From assembly GCA_002286855.1 (NCBI GenBank), contig NRSV01000021.1, forward strand, positions 1-64,000: 64,000 bases of DNA, read 5' to 3'. A model generated the notes under the pieces. It was not told the origin of the DNA. It saw nothing but the letters and a program-made list of their open reading frames with translations, and did not search any database. Position 1 is the stretch's first letter, and every line of letters starts with the position of its first letter. The stretch is from Bipolaris cookei (taxonomy: Eukaryota; Ascomycota; Dothideomycetes; Pleosporales; Pleosporaceae). This document shows positions 45,901 through 57,084 of this stretch, one piece after another. The position numbers were made by a program, and so were the translations under genes.

Positions 45901-48022
45901 GCTGTATCAAATTGCCTGCCAGCTTGTCCTTCAATGATGCGGTTACGATGCCAACTGCGTATGCTTCCATGATCAGGGGTTTATTGGACAACAGTTCACT
46001 AGCCACTGGGGACACAGTCCTTATTCATTCCGCTTCAAGCCCCATGGGGCTTGCCGGCATTCAGATTGCTCAAATGCAAGGGGCAGAGGTGAGTTTTTAC
46101 AACCCAAGTTTCATTCACTCCTTTGATCACTAATCGTAACACGGTAGATATTTGTTACGGCTAGAACTGAAGCCGAGAAGGATTTTCTCGTAAATGAGCA
46201 AGGCATTCAGACAAGTCATGTCTTCTCATCTTTGGATACCTCTTTTGTTGCAGGTATCATGCAAGCTACAAAAGCACGAGGTGTAGACGTTGTCGTCAAC
46301 CTCCTATCAGGAGATTTGTTGCACGAGAGCTGGAAGTGTGTAGCAGCAGGCGGTAATATGATTGAGCTCTCAGGCAGAGACATCACTGGGCACGGCAGAC
46401 TAGACATGACTATGTTTGGGGGAAACCGTGGATTTCACGGAATCAACATACCCACCTTGATTACCCAAAAACCATCATTGGCTGCCAGGTAAGCTTCTCT
46501 TCTTGCTAATACAAGGCCTTGGCACTCTCCTTTTGAGTCTATATAGCTGATTTCCTATGACAGGTTTCTGAAAGCCACAATGGACTTGTACATAGGCGGG
46601 TCGATCAAGCCAATCAGCCCGATCAAACTATATACGCCAAGCAACATCAAGCAAGCATTCCACGAACTCCACGCCGGCAGCGGGCAGATTGGTTCTGTGG
46701 TTATAGAGTTCCCCGACGACCCGCAGAGTCTGCTAGCTGAATCGTGCAGCGACGAGATTCAGTTTCGAAAGGACCGATCCTATGTCTTGATTGGAGGCTT
46801 GGGCGGCCTGGGCAGATCGGCCGCAGTTTGGCTCGCTGAAAGGGGGGCCGGCTGCATCATCTTCCTGTCGCGCTCGGCTTCTGCCGGTGCTGAGAGCCGG
46901 TCTTTGGTACAAGAGCTGAAGGTATTGGGCTGTGAGACTCAGATTGCGACTGGGAGCGTGACAGATGCGACAGCGGTGGACAGGCTAGTAGCGAATGCAG
47001 CAAAGCCCATTGCCGGAGTGCTGCATCTAGCCCTTGTCCTCAAGGTGAGTCTAGCCCATGCAATACTGAAGAAACCGAATTGAACACCAGGGACTGATAC
47101 TAAGAAACGCACGTAGGACGAAGCACTGCTCGACATGACATTTGACAGTTGGCGAGCCGCGACTGAGGCAAAGGTGCAGGGCACTTGGAACTTGCATCGA
47201 GCCCTAGAGGGTCAGCCGTTGGAATTCTTCGTCCTAGCCAGTTCCATCTACGGTGTCCAGGGCAATCCGAACCAGGCCAACTACGCGGCAGCCAGCACGT
47301 TCCTCGACGCCTTTGTACAGTTCCGACAGAAGCTGGGTCTGCCGGCTTCGGTTGTCGACCTGGGAGTCATGGCGGACGTCGGTTACGTCAGCGAGCGCCC
47401 GGCCATTTTGGAGAGCCTCAGACGCGCAGGAGCCCAGCTCCTGTGCGAGAACGACTTTCTGAAGTCTTTGCAGTTGGGAATCCGTGCCTCGTCTGCGCCA
47501 GCACCTCTACTCCCGACGGACCTATCCTCCGGCTATGTTAACCGGGCGCAGTTTGTCGTTGGAATAGGTCAGCACCCTCCAGACGCTCGGGGTCTGGGGT
47601 TGAAGAGAGTGAAGGACAGCCATCAAGGTCTGGGGAAGCGGGCTACCACACAAAACAGCACGGGAGAGGATGGGGGCGATAAGCTGCGACAGTTTCTGGA
47701 GGGGGCGAAGCGCGACCCGAGCTCGTTGAACGACGAAATGGGAGTGACGCAATTCCTGGCGGCGCAAGTGGCAGAATGCCTGAAAGGATTGTTGATCTTT
47801 GGCGACAACTCGAGCCTGGACCTTGGGCTCGGTCTAGCGGATCTGGGCGTCGATTCTCTCGTTGCCATTGAGTTGCAGAGCTGGTGGATCCAAAGCTTCG
47901 CCACGCACATTACCATCCTGGAATTGACCAAGAGCGCCTCCATTGCAGCCTTGGGTCAGCTAGCCAGGTGTCGCATGCTAGAAACGTTCCATGGGCAGAA
48001 TGCAGAGTTAGTCGCTCCATGA
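39917..48022 (+). CDS. Highly reducing polyketide synthase, KS-AT-DH-MT-ER-KR-ACP, 2469 aa
   Basis: The model has twelve exons: 39917-40948, 41016-41139, 41202-41759, 41828-42268, 42324-44485, 44540-44636, 44693-44718, 44778-45644, 45714-46088, 46148-46488, 46564-47044, 47117-48022. They give 2470 codons in frame; exon 7 is only 26 nt. The KS has Cys near 180 in KAGCSSSLIA, ECHGTGTATGD and KPNIGHGEG. The AT has GHSSGEIAAAYTAG (near 612). The DH has HVVAGDVVFPAAGY (near 923) and IDQLLQC. The C-methyltransferase motif VVEIGAGTGGFTS is near 1357. The ER has a changed nucleotide loop (HSASSPMGLAG, near 1875). The KR has IGGLGGLG (near 2085) and catalytic SSIYGVQG and NYAAA. The ACP has GVDSLVAIE (near 2413). 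With no release domain, the chain is expected to pass to the SAT of the NR-PKS. Confidence 0.93.
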
Positions 48023-48534
48023 GTTCAATATAGGGACGCGGCACAAGAGCGATTTACATGGAGCAGAACACAGATTGTGATGAAAGGGGCCTCAGGTTAT
48101 TGTCACTTTATTGGTTTATTGGGATTTCGCATTCTGTGCTCTAGTACTGGGGAGTTTTTATTTACTCGTTCTTTATCCTTTGCAATTCAACTACAAGATA
48201 GAAGGCCCAATAGAAGTGTTGGCCAATACTTTAGTTTAATCATACCTTTGCTTTGTACGGTAGTCGTACTAGCCCTTGCATCTGCTTTACAAACAAAAAC
48301 ATACGGGCACTTTTACTTATCTGGGAATGCCAAGATGGAGGATGCCTGTTGTAGGTCTCTTTTGTTGGGCAGGTCGACCCGAACATGAGATGTATCATCC
48401 AATCAGGTAATCAATAACCATTTCGATAGCTGGGGGCCGTTGACAAGATTATGTATCAATATCATTTTTTTGCGTATAACTAGCAAGTTAGCAAGTGTGT
48501 CTGAGCTGGAGTGCCATTTTAAACAGGAAATAAA
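48023..48534. promoter_or_regulatory. Intergenic region between HR-PKS and the cyclase
   Basis: These 512 bp contain the HR-PKS terminator and the cyclase promoter. The frame 48077-48388 has no homology that I recognise. Confidence 0.5.
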
Positions 48535-51011
48535 ATGAAACACTACAAAGCATCTTGGGAAGCGTCGACCAACGGGAAGGTGCCTCTGGACACCACCGAA
48601 GACCAAAAAACCGATTATTTAAAATGGAGGTTGATTGACGATCAGGGCCGTCAATGCTGGCGCTATCTCGAGTCTGACGAGGAGGCGGCAAGTTGGCCAC
48701 AGACGACGGTTGAGAAGCATTTCCTTGGTATGGACACTGTCAGTCGAAACCAAATCCTGTCTCTTTTGTCTTCATGGTCTGAGCCTTAGTAGGTTTAGAT
48801 GTTTGTTGCTGATGTCTGATACAACCCTCAGGACTTGCCAGACCTACCCAAGGCGCAAACGCCGTTGCAGGCCGCCCACGGGGCCATGTTGTATTTCAGC
48901 CAACTACAGCTGCCTTCGGGACAGTGGGCGAGCGAGTGTACTGGACCCCTCTTCATCCTGCCCTGCGTAGTCTTGGCCGGGTACGTGACAGGCACTCCCC
49001 TTCCCGCCGCGTATGCTGTTGAGATCCGGCGGTACCTCTTTGCGCGCCAGCTTGTCGCCGATGGAGGCTGGGGGTGGCATGTCGAGGCAGACAGTAGTTC
49101 AGCCATTGGCACCGCCCTCAACTACGTCGTCCTGCGGCTGCTGGGGGCGAGCAGAGACGACCCGCGCCTAGTCAGGGCCCGGGAGCTGCTGCATACGTTC
49201 GGTGGAGCTACGCACACTCCGGGCATCGCCAAATTCTGGCTCTGCGTTCTTGGGGTCATGAAGTGGGAATGTGTCAATCCCTTCCTACCCGAGTTTTGGT
49301 AAGTCATGTCCGTCCTGTTCTGCGCGGGTCCATGTTCGACTCGTTGTGGATGGATGCAATACACAGTGTAGAAGCATACATGCAACCCCTAGGCTAATCA
49401 GCATTGGCATATCAGGCTCACGTCCGACTCGGATCCCGCCGCGCCGAGTAAATGGTATCTCCACACGCGCACCAACTTCACCTCCATGTCGTACATCTGG
49501 TCCAAGCAGTGGAGCTATGGCGGGGATGCCGTCACCGAGCAGCTCAAAGCCGAGCTCTACACGCAGCTCTACGACACCATCGACTTCGCAGGGCACCGTA
49601 GCTCCCTCGCCGCCGTGGACAACAACTATCCCAAGTGGTGGCTCGTGAACCTTATGAACTGGCTAACCGTTGCCGTCTACGTGCCGTACCTGCGCAAGCC
49701 CACCACCGTATATAGCGCCGAGCGCAAGGTCTGGGACCTCATCGTGGCTGAAGATCAAAACACCGAGTACATTGGGCTCTCACCCATCAGCAAGGCCGTG
49801 AATCTCATCGCCTGCTACATCCACGAGGGGCCTCACGGGAGCTCGGTCCGCGCCCATCGGCGAACCATGACACAGTACTTCTGGATGACCAAGGACGGCA
49901 TGGCGTGCAACCTCTCGGACGGGATCCAGGTCTGGGACACGTCGCTAGGGGCGCAAGCGCTTGGCGCGGCGGGTGCGGGCGCTGACCCGCGGCTCCACTC
50001 GACGCTCGTCAAGGCTCATGCGTTCCTGGTGGACCACCAGTTGCTGCAGGACGTACCGGACCAGGAAAAGTGCTACCGGTGGCCTCGCAAGGGCGGGTGG
50101 CCGTTCAGCACCAGATACCAGGGCTACATGATTAGCGAATGCACCGCCGAGGGCCTCCGCGCCGTCATGCAGCTTCAAGAGATGAGCCACTTAGATTTGG
50201 CCCAGCCAATACCCGAGCAAAGAATACGCGACGCCGTCGACTGTCTGTTGAACTTGCAGAACGACACGGGCGGCTTCGGAGTCTACGAGAAGCGAACAGG
50301 TTCGCCCAAACTCGCGTGGCTGGAGATGGGCGAGTTTGTAGGCAAGACCATGGTCACATACGACTATGTCGAGTGCACCACGGCCGCAGTATCCGCCCTT
50401 TTGTCTTTTAGCAAGCTGCATCCCGACTACCGTGCCGCTGACATCGAGACGACGACAGCGCACGGGCTGTCCTTTATCAAACAATCGCAAAAGCCCGACG
50501 GTGGCTGGCATGGTGCCTGGGGCGTCTCTTTCACCTATGCGGGAATGTTTGCGCTCGAAACCCTAGCCCTCGCGGGAGAGACGTACACGACCAGTGAGGC
50601 GTCACGTCGCGGATGCGACTTCCTCGTTGCCAAGCAAAAGGCCGATGGGGGCTGGGGAGAGTCTTACCTGAGCTTACAGCGCGAAGAGTACGTTCAGCAT
50701 GAAGAGTCCCAGGTCGTGCAGACGGCCTGGGTCTGCATGGCGCTGATGCACGCCGGATACCCTGACATGGAGCCTGTAAAAAGTGGACTGAGATTGGTCA
50801 TGTCTCGGCAGCAGTCCAAAGGCCAATGGTACCAAGAGGCACTCGAGGGTGGTGTCGGAGATGGGTGAGTACTTCTTACCCCTCCTCTCTTTGTCGAGGT
50901 TGGAGAACTAACATGATCGATAGGGTTATATCATATTCCAATTACAAGCTTTACTGGCCAATCCGAGCTTTGGCTGAATATGTAAACAGGTTTGGAGACG
51001 GGGAACTATGA
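48535..51011 (+). CDS. Oxidosqualene cyclase-family terpene cyclase with ECTAE motif, 735 aa
   Basis: The model has four exons (48535-48738, 48832-49298, 49416-50864, 50924-51011) and 736 codons in frame. The N-terminus has the family opening TDYLKWRL and the WPQTTVEKHFLG motif. It is followed by LPSGQWASECTGPLFILP, MSYIWSKQWSYGG, DGIQVWDTSLGAQALG and QW repeats (QKPDGGWHGAWG near 582, QKADGGWGES near 630). The length matches oxidosqualene cyclases. The catalytic DCTAE motif, whose first Asp protonates the epoxide, reads ECTAE here (50137-50151, Glu465). In this setting (UbiA plus epoxidase-like flavoenzymes) it probably cyclises an epoxidised prenyl chain on the polyketide rather than oxidosqualene. 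An alternative is a separate triterpene pathway. It would be a monotopic membrane protein. Confidence 0.9.
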
Positions 51012-51196
51012 AGAAAATAGGTACGAGTCATAACGTTAATATCACTTTAAGCCACGTGGGAAACATGCAAGTATATTGTTGATGCCATCTGTGTTGCTCC
51101 ATCTTGTTATCATGCAAAAAACAAATCCTCAACCCCACCAGCGTGCCTAGAGGTCACATCACAGATCAAATTGACGATACTGCAGATACTACCCTA

Positions 51197-52791
51197 CTAG
51201 GCAACAATCAAAGCAGCCAGTGTCTTTTCGGCCACCCCGGCAGCGTCCCACGTCCAGTAAGAGTGTTGCATCTTGACCACATCGCTATTTTGGCCCGTGT
51301 CCGAAGCAGCTTTCCTTTGCGAGTCTCTGGCCGCCTGTGCGTCACCATCCCGGAGGTGTAGTTGCTCCCTTGCACGGTACGTAGCCGCTTGGATCTGATC
51401 CACCCTCTCCTTGCGAGACGACTCGTATGCCCGCAGTGCTAAAGGCAGTTGCTTTCGATTTTCAATCAACGAGAGCACCGTGGCAATGGCAATCGCGTCC
51501 TCGACCGCCTGGGCAACTCCCTGGCCAAGATACGGACTAATCAAGGTACAAGTTAGTTACGGTCAAGAACGGGTATAGGTAGAGGTACGGGACGAGACTG
51601 ACAGCATTGCGTGGCACGCATCCCCAAGAAGAATGGTCGAGCCTTTGACCCAAATGGGCGCCGGGGGATATAGGAACATGCGAAAGTTGGGCACTTCGGG
51701 CGGAGCAAGTGCAATCAGTTTGAGAAGCGTCGAATCCCATCCCTGGTAGTCCACCAGCACGTTTTGCTTGCCCGTCACCGACGTCCAGGATTCCTCTGCG
51801 TCCCCGCCGTCTGGATGTATGAGAACGACATTGAGCAGCCGGTGGTTCTGTACTGGATATGCGACCACGTGGCGGGAAGGTCCGTCCCATCTGGTGGCCC
51901 AGGGCCGTAGTACTAGCTCCCGCAACCTTGAATCGGATTCCAGCAAGTCCCGTGAGAGGGTGAATCTATATGCGGCCTCGCCTGTGGGCAGCGGTACAAC
52001 TGCTTCAGGTGGACAAACCTTGGCCTTCAAAGTGGATTTCACGCCGTCCGCTGCAATAATCAAGTCACCCGCCACGCGTTGTCCATCAGAGAGAATAGCG
52101 ACAGTGGCTTTGATATCAACATCCGCCACTCTCGCTCCTAGTCGAATCTCAACATTTTTGAGCTCTTGAACACGCGCAAGAAGTGCCAGTTGCATGTCCC
52201 CGTGATGTACGGCGTTCTGCTTCCCCACCGGGTTCGCCACGGTTCGAGTGATCAATTCCCCAGTGTCCCATTTGGTGATCTCGATACCCTCCAAGGGGAC
52301 ACATGCAGTGTCATTCGCCTGGAGCACTTCTTCAGCTATTCACAGCTTTATCAGTCTATGAAGCAGGCTTTAGTTTAGCAACACGGAGTAATCTACCTAC
52401 ATTCATACCAGTGCCGCGTAGTTGGTGGTAATGCCACTCCCGCACCAACGTGAGATAGCTGGGCTTCTGTTAGCGCACGAAACAACCGGAGTAAGTACTT
52501 CAGCAAAAGAACAACCGCCTACCTCAGAGGTGGACTCAAGAACCAGCACGGAATGCCCGCGGTTTCCAAGTGCAACGGCCGCCGAGAGCCCTCCGATGCC
52601 TTTGATCCAAATATTTAGATGTTGGCCTCATTACTTCACTAATCAAAAGTCCAGTCCGCTTACCTGCTCTGTATTGAATTTTGTTAGTCAGTTCGTCATT
52701 GTACAGAATCAGAAAATAAGTAGAAGGGCTCTTCATACCCGACAATTACTATGTAGAGCGGGACTAGGCATATTGGCTTTGTAGTAGACAT
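51197..52791 (-). CDS. FAD-dependent monooxygenase, salicylate-hydroxylase-like, 421 aa
   Basis: The six-exon model on the minus strand is 52791-52739, 52668-52664, 52599-52523, 52458-52401, 52335-51603 and 51536-51197, giving 422 codons in frame. The second exon is only 5 nt. With it the N-terminus reads YIVIVGAGIGGLSAAVALG, a full dinucleotide fold; without it the motif and frame are lost. Other motifs are HVGAGVALPPTT, IIAADGVKSTLK and LLGDACHAMLPYLGQGVAQA. This family hydroxylates aromatic rings, sometimes with loss of the carboxyl group. It could convert the aromatic acid made by the NR-PKS into a hydroquinone; that role is inference. It has no membrane tail. It is convergent with the cyclase (185 bp) and divergent from the next flavoenzyme. 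Confidence 0.82.
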
Positions 52792-53267
52792 GACTGTTAA
52801 CGCAGGACCCAGAGATAATCAAACTGGTACTCTCTTAAGTAGGCAATAATAACGACTGAAGTCGGTCGCATCTATGGCTGAACAATGATTGGATATATTG
52901 ATAAAACTCATTCGTCTCTTCTTGGCTTAAAGTTCAAACATCCATGTTGTGGATGGGTTGTCAATATGCAAGAAGCGTCGTGTCGAGTTAACGAGTGGAC
53001 CCAACTCGCCTATAACTGCCCCGACACTCCCCCTACACAAAAGTGGAATAGACTATTCATAACTATCACTCGAGCATACGATGATGCCTTGGTTTTTTCC
53101 GCGTGTCAGTGGGATGGTCATATTGCTTCTTCCCAAAGGGCCTGCTTTTGAACGGTTCTAAAATATATAGTCGTGGTTCTTATTGGGTATACTATCCTCA
53201 TAGAGAAGTGAGTCACGTTATTTACTCAATTACCTACCTGTCAATCGAATAAGCCGAGCAACAGATC
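52792..53267. promoter_or_regulatory. Bidirectional promoter between two flavin monooxygenases
   Basis: These 476 bp lie between divergent starts (52791 minus, 53268 plus). The frame at 52885-53151 has no family and is probably chance. Confidence 0.5.
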
Positions 53268-55737
53268 ATGGGAGATTTCGAGAAAAGTCATGACTTCAAG
53301 GTAGTCATAGTTGGAGGGTCTATTGCAGGCTTGGTTCTTGCCCATAGCTTGCACAAGGCCGGGATCGACTACGTCGTTCTTGAAGGTCGCGACCATATCG
53401 ACCCACAGGTTGGCGCTTCTATTGGGCTTTTCTCAAATGGCTCTCGGATCCTCGATCAGCTGGGCGTCTTCAAAAGCATCCTGGAGTGTACGGAGCCGCT
53501 GAAGTGGTACGACATGCTCACCGGGCAGGGAGATTTAGTACGGCGTGATGATTCCCTGCAGTTAATCGAGGCACGGTACGTTATAGGAGATGCGCAAACA
53601 CTATGTAAGCACTGTTGAGCTGAGATATATCATAGTACGGGCTATCCGGTGACATTTCTCGAGCGGCGGCAGGTCCTCCAGAAGCTCCATCAGCACGCCC
53701 CGGACCAGAGCAAGATTCTGACGGGCAAAAAGGTCGTCTCTGTTCGCACCCTAACGGATAGTGTTGAAGTGCATTGTGAAGATGGTTCCAAATTCACTGG
53801 AGATATAGTGGCCGGAGCCGACGGTGTGCACAGCCGAATCCGCCGTGAGATGTGGCAGCATGCCAAAAGTGACAGTGCCCTCAAGCACCTAAAGGATGAT
53901 GAACAAGGTAAGCTACTGATATCATATACGCAATCAGAGGAAAAGATCAGCCGATAACAAGTCTGTAGCTATGTTCGCCGATTACAGGTGTCTTTATGGC
54001 ATGTCTTCCCCTGTGCCAGGCTTGCGGGAGACGAGCATTTACCGTACCTTCAACAAAGACTGGTCCTTTCTGGTGGTTATCGGGAAAGACAAGTGCTGCT
54101 TCTGGTTTGTATTTGAAAAGCTAAGTAGAACATTTAGACTGCCGGATCTGCCGAGATACAGAGAATCTGATCAGGCCGAGTTCGTGAAGCCATTTATGAA
54201 ACGCTATGTCTCCCAGGGCGTGAATTTTGAGGCTCTCTGGCATCGAAAGACAGCAGCCACTTTGGTGGCATTGGAGGAGGCCCAATATAAACATTGGACA
54301 TATGGGCGGTTTGTCTGCCTGGGCGATTCCATACACAAGATGACACCGAACATGTGAGATGCCCTGAATCTTCCCCTGTTTAGCTACCAAAAACAATCAT
54401 TGACACAAGAGGCAAATAGTGGCCAGGGTGGTAATTGGGCCATAGAGAGCGCCGCCGCTCTGGCCAACAACCTTCACTCAATGATGAAGACAACACGAAG
54501 ACCATCGATCGGGCAGGTCTGTGACGCGCTGAGCGACTACGAACAGAGCCGGCAAGTTCGCACCAGAGAAGTGTGCACGATGGCCGGCTTTGCCACTCGT
54601 CTTGAAGCATTTGAAAAGTTCTGGCACAAACTAATGGCGTTGTATGTTGTACCATGGGCAGGCGATATGCTCGTAGATGTTCATTGCCAGTCGGTCGCGG
54701 GAGCACACATATTAGATTTCCTTCCGCCGCCAGAGTTATCGCTTAGACAAGACACCATCTTCCAGGCAGTACAGTTTGACAGACGAGAACCTCATGTTTC
54801 ATGGCGAGTTCTGCATGCCATCCCACTCCTGGCTTTCTGTTTTACCGCTCTTCATACTTTAGAGCCTACAAGATATGTCCTGCCTGCCACTCAAGACACC
54901 GAGGCAGGGCAACTAGCTATGCTGTCGTATCTGGGCGACTTCTTCCCACTCCAGGTCATCGCCCTGGTAGAGAGTGCCCGGCGAGGCAACAGCATGGGAA
55001 TTGCCACTCTTTGGCCTCTGTTTGGACTCGCAGGGCACTGGGGAAGTACAGGATACGCCTTTCTAGTGTACTTCTTCCTCCAGTACATTTTATCCCCGCC
55101 TAGTCGCTACGCCGCCCCTGACAACCGCCTTGTGCCTACACATTACGCCAGATCCGCTGTTGCGGCGACAGTAATGGGCTACTTTCTCCTTGCAGCTTAT
55201 GGTGTGGCATCTCAGCAGAGCTATGCTGTGTATACCCACTGGTATTTACTACCTACCTGCGCAGCTGTCCTCCACCATCTGTTTGCCTCGTTTCTCGCCA
55301 ATAATACCTTCACCGACCGGGTTCAAAACCCTCGTGTTGATATGAAGTACCTGCTTGTATCGTATGCCATTAGTGGCATTATCAGTGGCATAGCGTATGT
55401 CTACTCCTCAGCCCTATCACTGTGGGACCCAAGCAACATTCTGTTCATCGTAGCTCGGCTACGCCAAGGAACCTTGCTTTTGGAAGAGATCGGGCCAGAG
55501 AAACCCATTCAACTTCATCATGTACTTATGCTAGGGAGCGGGCTTTTCTGGACCCTTCTCCATTTCTGGGGCCTGAAAAGTTCTGGACGACTTAAAGCAG
55601 GTTGGTTAAAGGTTTTCGGGGCACTCGGTGGTATGCTTGTGACGTTCGGACCAGGCACTGCATTGGTTTTGGGATGGGCGTGGAGAGAAGCAGTGTTGGC
55701 TCGGAAGACTGGGCCTCATCAAAGAGTTCAATGCTGA
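53268..55737 (+). CDS. FAD-dependent monooxygenase with C-terminal membrane domain, second copy, 760 aa
   Basis: There are four exons (53268-53575, 53636-53907, 53969-54353, 54420-55737), 761 codons in frame. The FAD domain has VVIVGGSIAGLVLAHSL, GADGVHSRIRR and LGDSIHKMTPN joined by splicing to IGQGGNWAIESAA. From about residue 447 it continues into seven or eight hydrophobic helices (VLHAIPLLAFCFTALH, LVSYAISGIISGIAYVY, ALGGMLVTFGPGTALVLGW). It shares architecture and tail position with 20241-22693, although sequence identity is modest, so the two are diverged paralogues. One may epoxidise the prenyl chain and the other may act elsewhere on the skeleton. The 3' splice at 54419 was chosen because it restores the conserved GQGGN motif. 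Confidence 0.87.
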
Positions 55738-56487
55738 GCGGACAGAGGTAGTTATCAATGCTGGCGCATAAATATTATGAAAGTATGTTAAAGTATCAGA
55801 TAATTGAAGAAAGATGGGGGGAGTTCACAACATTCTTTCTCCGGGGCCGTTTGCGGGGTCTAGATGCTCTGCAACCCAACCCCCTCGGGGCATCAAAACG
55901 CACTACAAGAAAGCAAGCGTGGAGACTTAGAGGGGGTGGTAATTATCATATCTCACTCAGTTGCAGGTGTCACATTAGCCAAGAAAAACCGAGACAAGAT
56001 GGCTGCTGCCTATTGCGCTTATCAGCTCTTGTCAGTCCGACTTGATCACTGGTCTTTTTCCTTGGGAGGACTTCTTCTCCTTCTTTTCTAGAGCCCATCG
56101 AGACTATCATATTTCCTTAAGGCTAACGGTTACGAGTGTGTCCAGGGAAGAAGCTTGCCGAAATTAGGGAGGTGGCTGCATTGGCCTGTCTGTTCGGGAC
56201 CTATCGTCTCGGCATCATGAAAGCATACGATGGAGACAGCGACAGGGCAGTGCGGCAATGATATTGAATTAGAGATACTCTTAAGAGTGAACGATAGGGA
56301 TTAGGTGACTCCATCTTGTTCAATTGTGTAATTCAATGGACTAAAATTTTGCCTGGGTTCACTTTCTACAATACAAGAATAAAGCTATCTTCAAATTATG
56401 TATGAAACTTGATTTTCATTGGTGAGGGCGAACCTAGCATATCTAGGTAAGTGTTTTATTGGTTTTCAACTGCTCCTCCCCCGATTC
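55738..56487. other. Intergenic stretch with possible coding remnant
   Basis: No intact gene is seen. The plus-strand run 56147-56261 reads smoothly (KKLAEIREVAALACL, then GIMKAYDGDSDRAVRQ and stop) and looks like a decayed C-terminus of unknown family. The frame 55864-56091 includes GVVIIISHSVAGVTLA, faintly like a nucleotide-binding strand. Both are weak signals. The left part holds the flavoenzyme terminator. Confidence 0.3.
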
Positions 56488-57084
56488 CTACTGCTCTAGA
56501 ATGTCCTTGACTTCCCCGAAAGCCTTGAGGATCTGATCCTTCGCTCCGGCCTCAGTCCATGCCTTCCGGGTGTCTTCGCCTAAGACGCCATCGTTAATTG
56601 CGGCGAATACGTCGGTGCCCGGGGCGAAGGCGAGCTGGACCTTGGTCGGGACGACCTTCATTTTCATGACCAGCTCCAAGCTCTCGCTGAGGTGCTTGTT
56701 GGCGCGCTCCCCGCCATGCGAGCCGTAGCTGATGACAGCCACAGGCTTCCCGGGCCACTCGTTGTACAGGTAGTCAATGGCGTTCTTGGTGGCCCCCGAC
56801 ATGCTACCGTTGTACTCGGGGATGACGAAGATGTAACCCTGGAAGGACGCGATGGTCTCGCTCCATTTCTTGGAGTGCTCCTTGGTGAACTGCTTCATGG
56901 CTGGGACCATGGCAGGCATGACGGACTCGTCATAGATTGGCAGGTTGAAGTCGGCAATGGACAGAGGTTCAACCTGTAGCTTGTCTTCCGGGCGTGACTT
57001 GATTACCTCATGAACCCATTCTGTAACGTCGGTCCCCACACGGGGGGTGCGGGTGCTGCCGGTGATGAGAGCGATTTTGGACAT
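56488..57084 (-). CDS. NAD(P)H-dependent FMN reductase (flavodoxin-like), 198 aa
   Basis: This is a single-exon gene. The N-terminal ALITGSTRTPRVG contacts the FMN phosphate, and PEYNGSMSGATKNAIDYL is the signature of the NADPH_dep_red family. GKPVAVISYGSHGGERA is also typical. The length equals the family norm. Such enzymes reduce FMN or quinones using NAD(P)H in the cytosol. In this cluster it could keep a quinone/hydroquinone product reduced, or it may simply be a neighbour. It is transcribed away from the P450, with about 760 bp between their starts. Confidence 0.9.
   Translation of the reverse strand: MSKIALITGSTRTPRVGTDVTEWVHEVIKSRPEDKLQVEPLSIADFNLPIYDESVMPAMVPAMKQFTKEHSKKWSETIASFQGYIFVIPEYNGSMSGATKNAIDYLYNEWPGKPVAVISYGSHGGERANKHLSESLELVMKMKVVPTKVQLAFAPGTDVFAAINDGVLGEDTRKAWTEAGAKDQILKAFGEVKDILEQ

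Noticed and set aside
48077..48388. 103-codon frame between HR-PKS and cyclase
   Set aside because: Composition and lack of motifs suggest untranslated intergenic sequence.
48535..51011. Possibility that the cyclase is the organism's lanosterol synthase
   Set aside because: The ECTAE change, the shortened C-terminus and the position inside a PKS/UbiA cluster argue against a housekeeping sterol gene, though only phylogeny can settle it.
54354..54419. Apparent frameshift between two flavoenzyme frames
   Set aside because: Splicing 54353 to 54420 restores the conserved GQGGN motif in frame.
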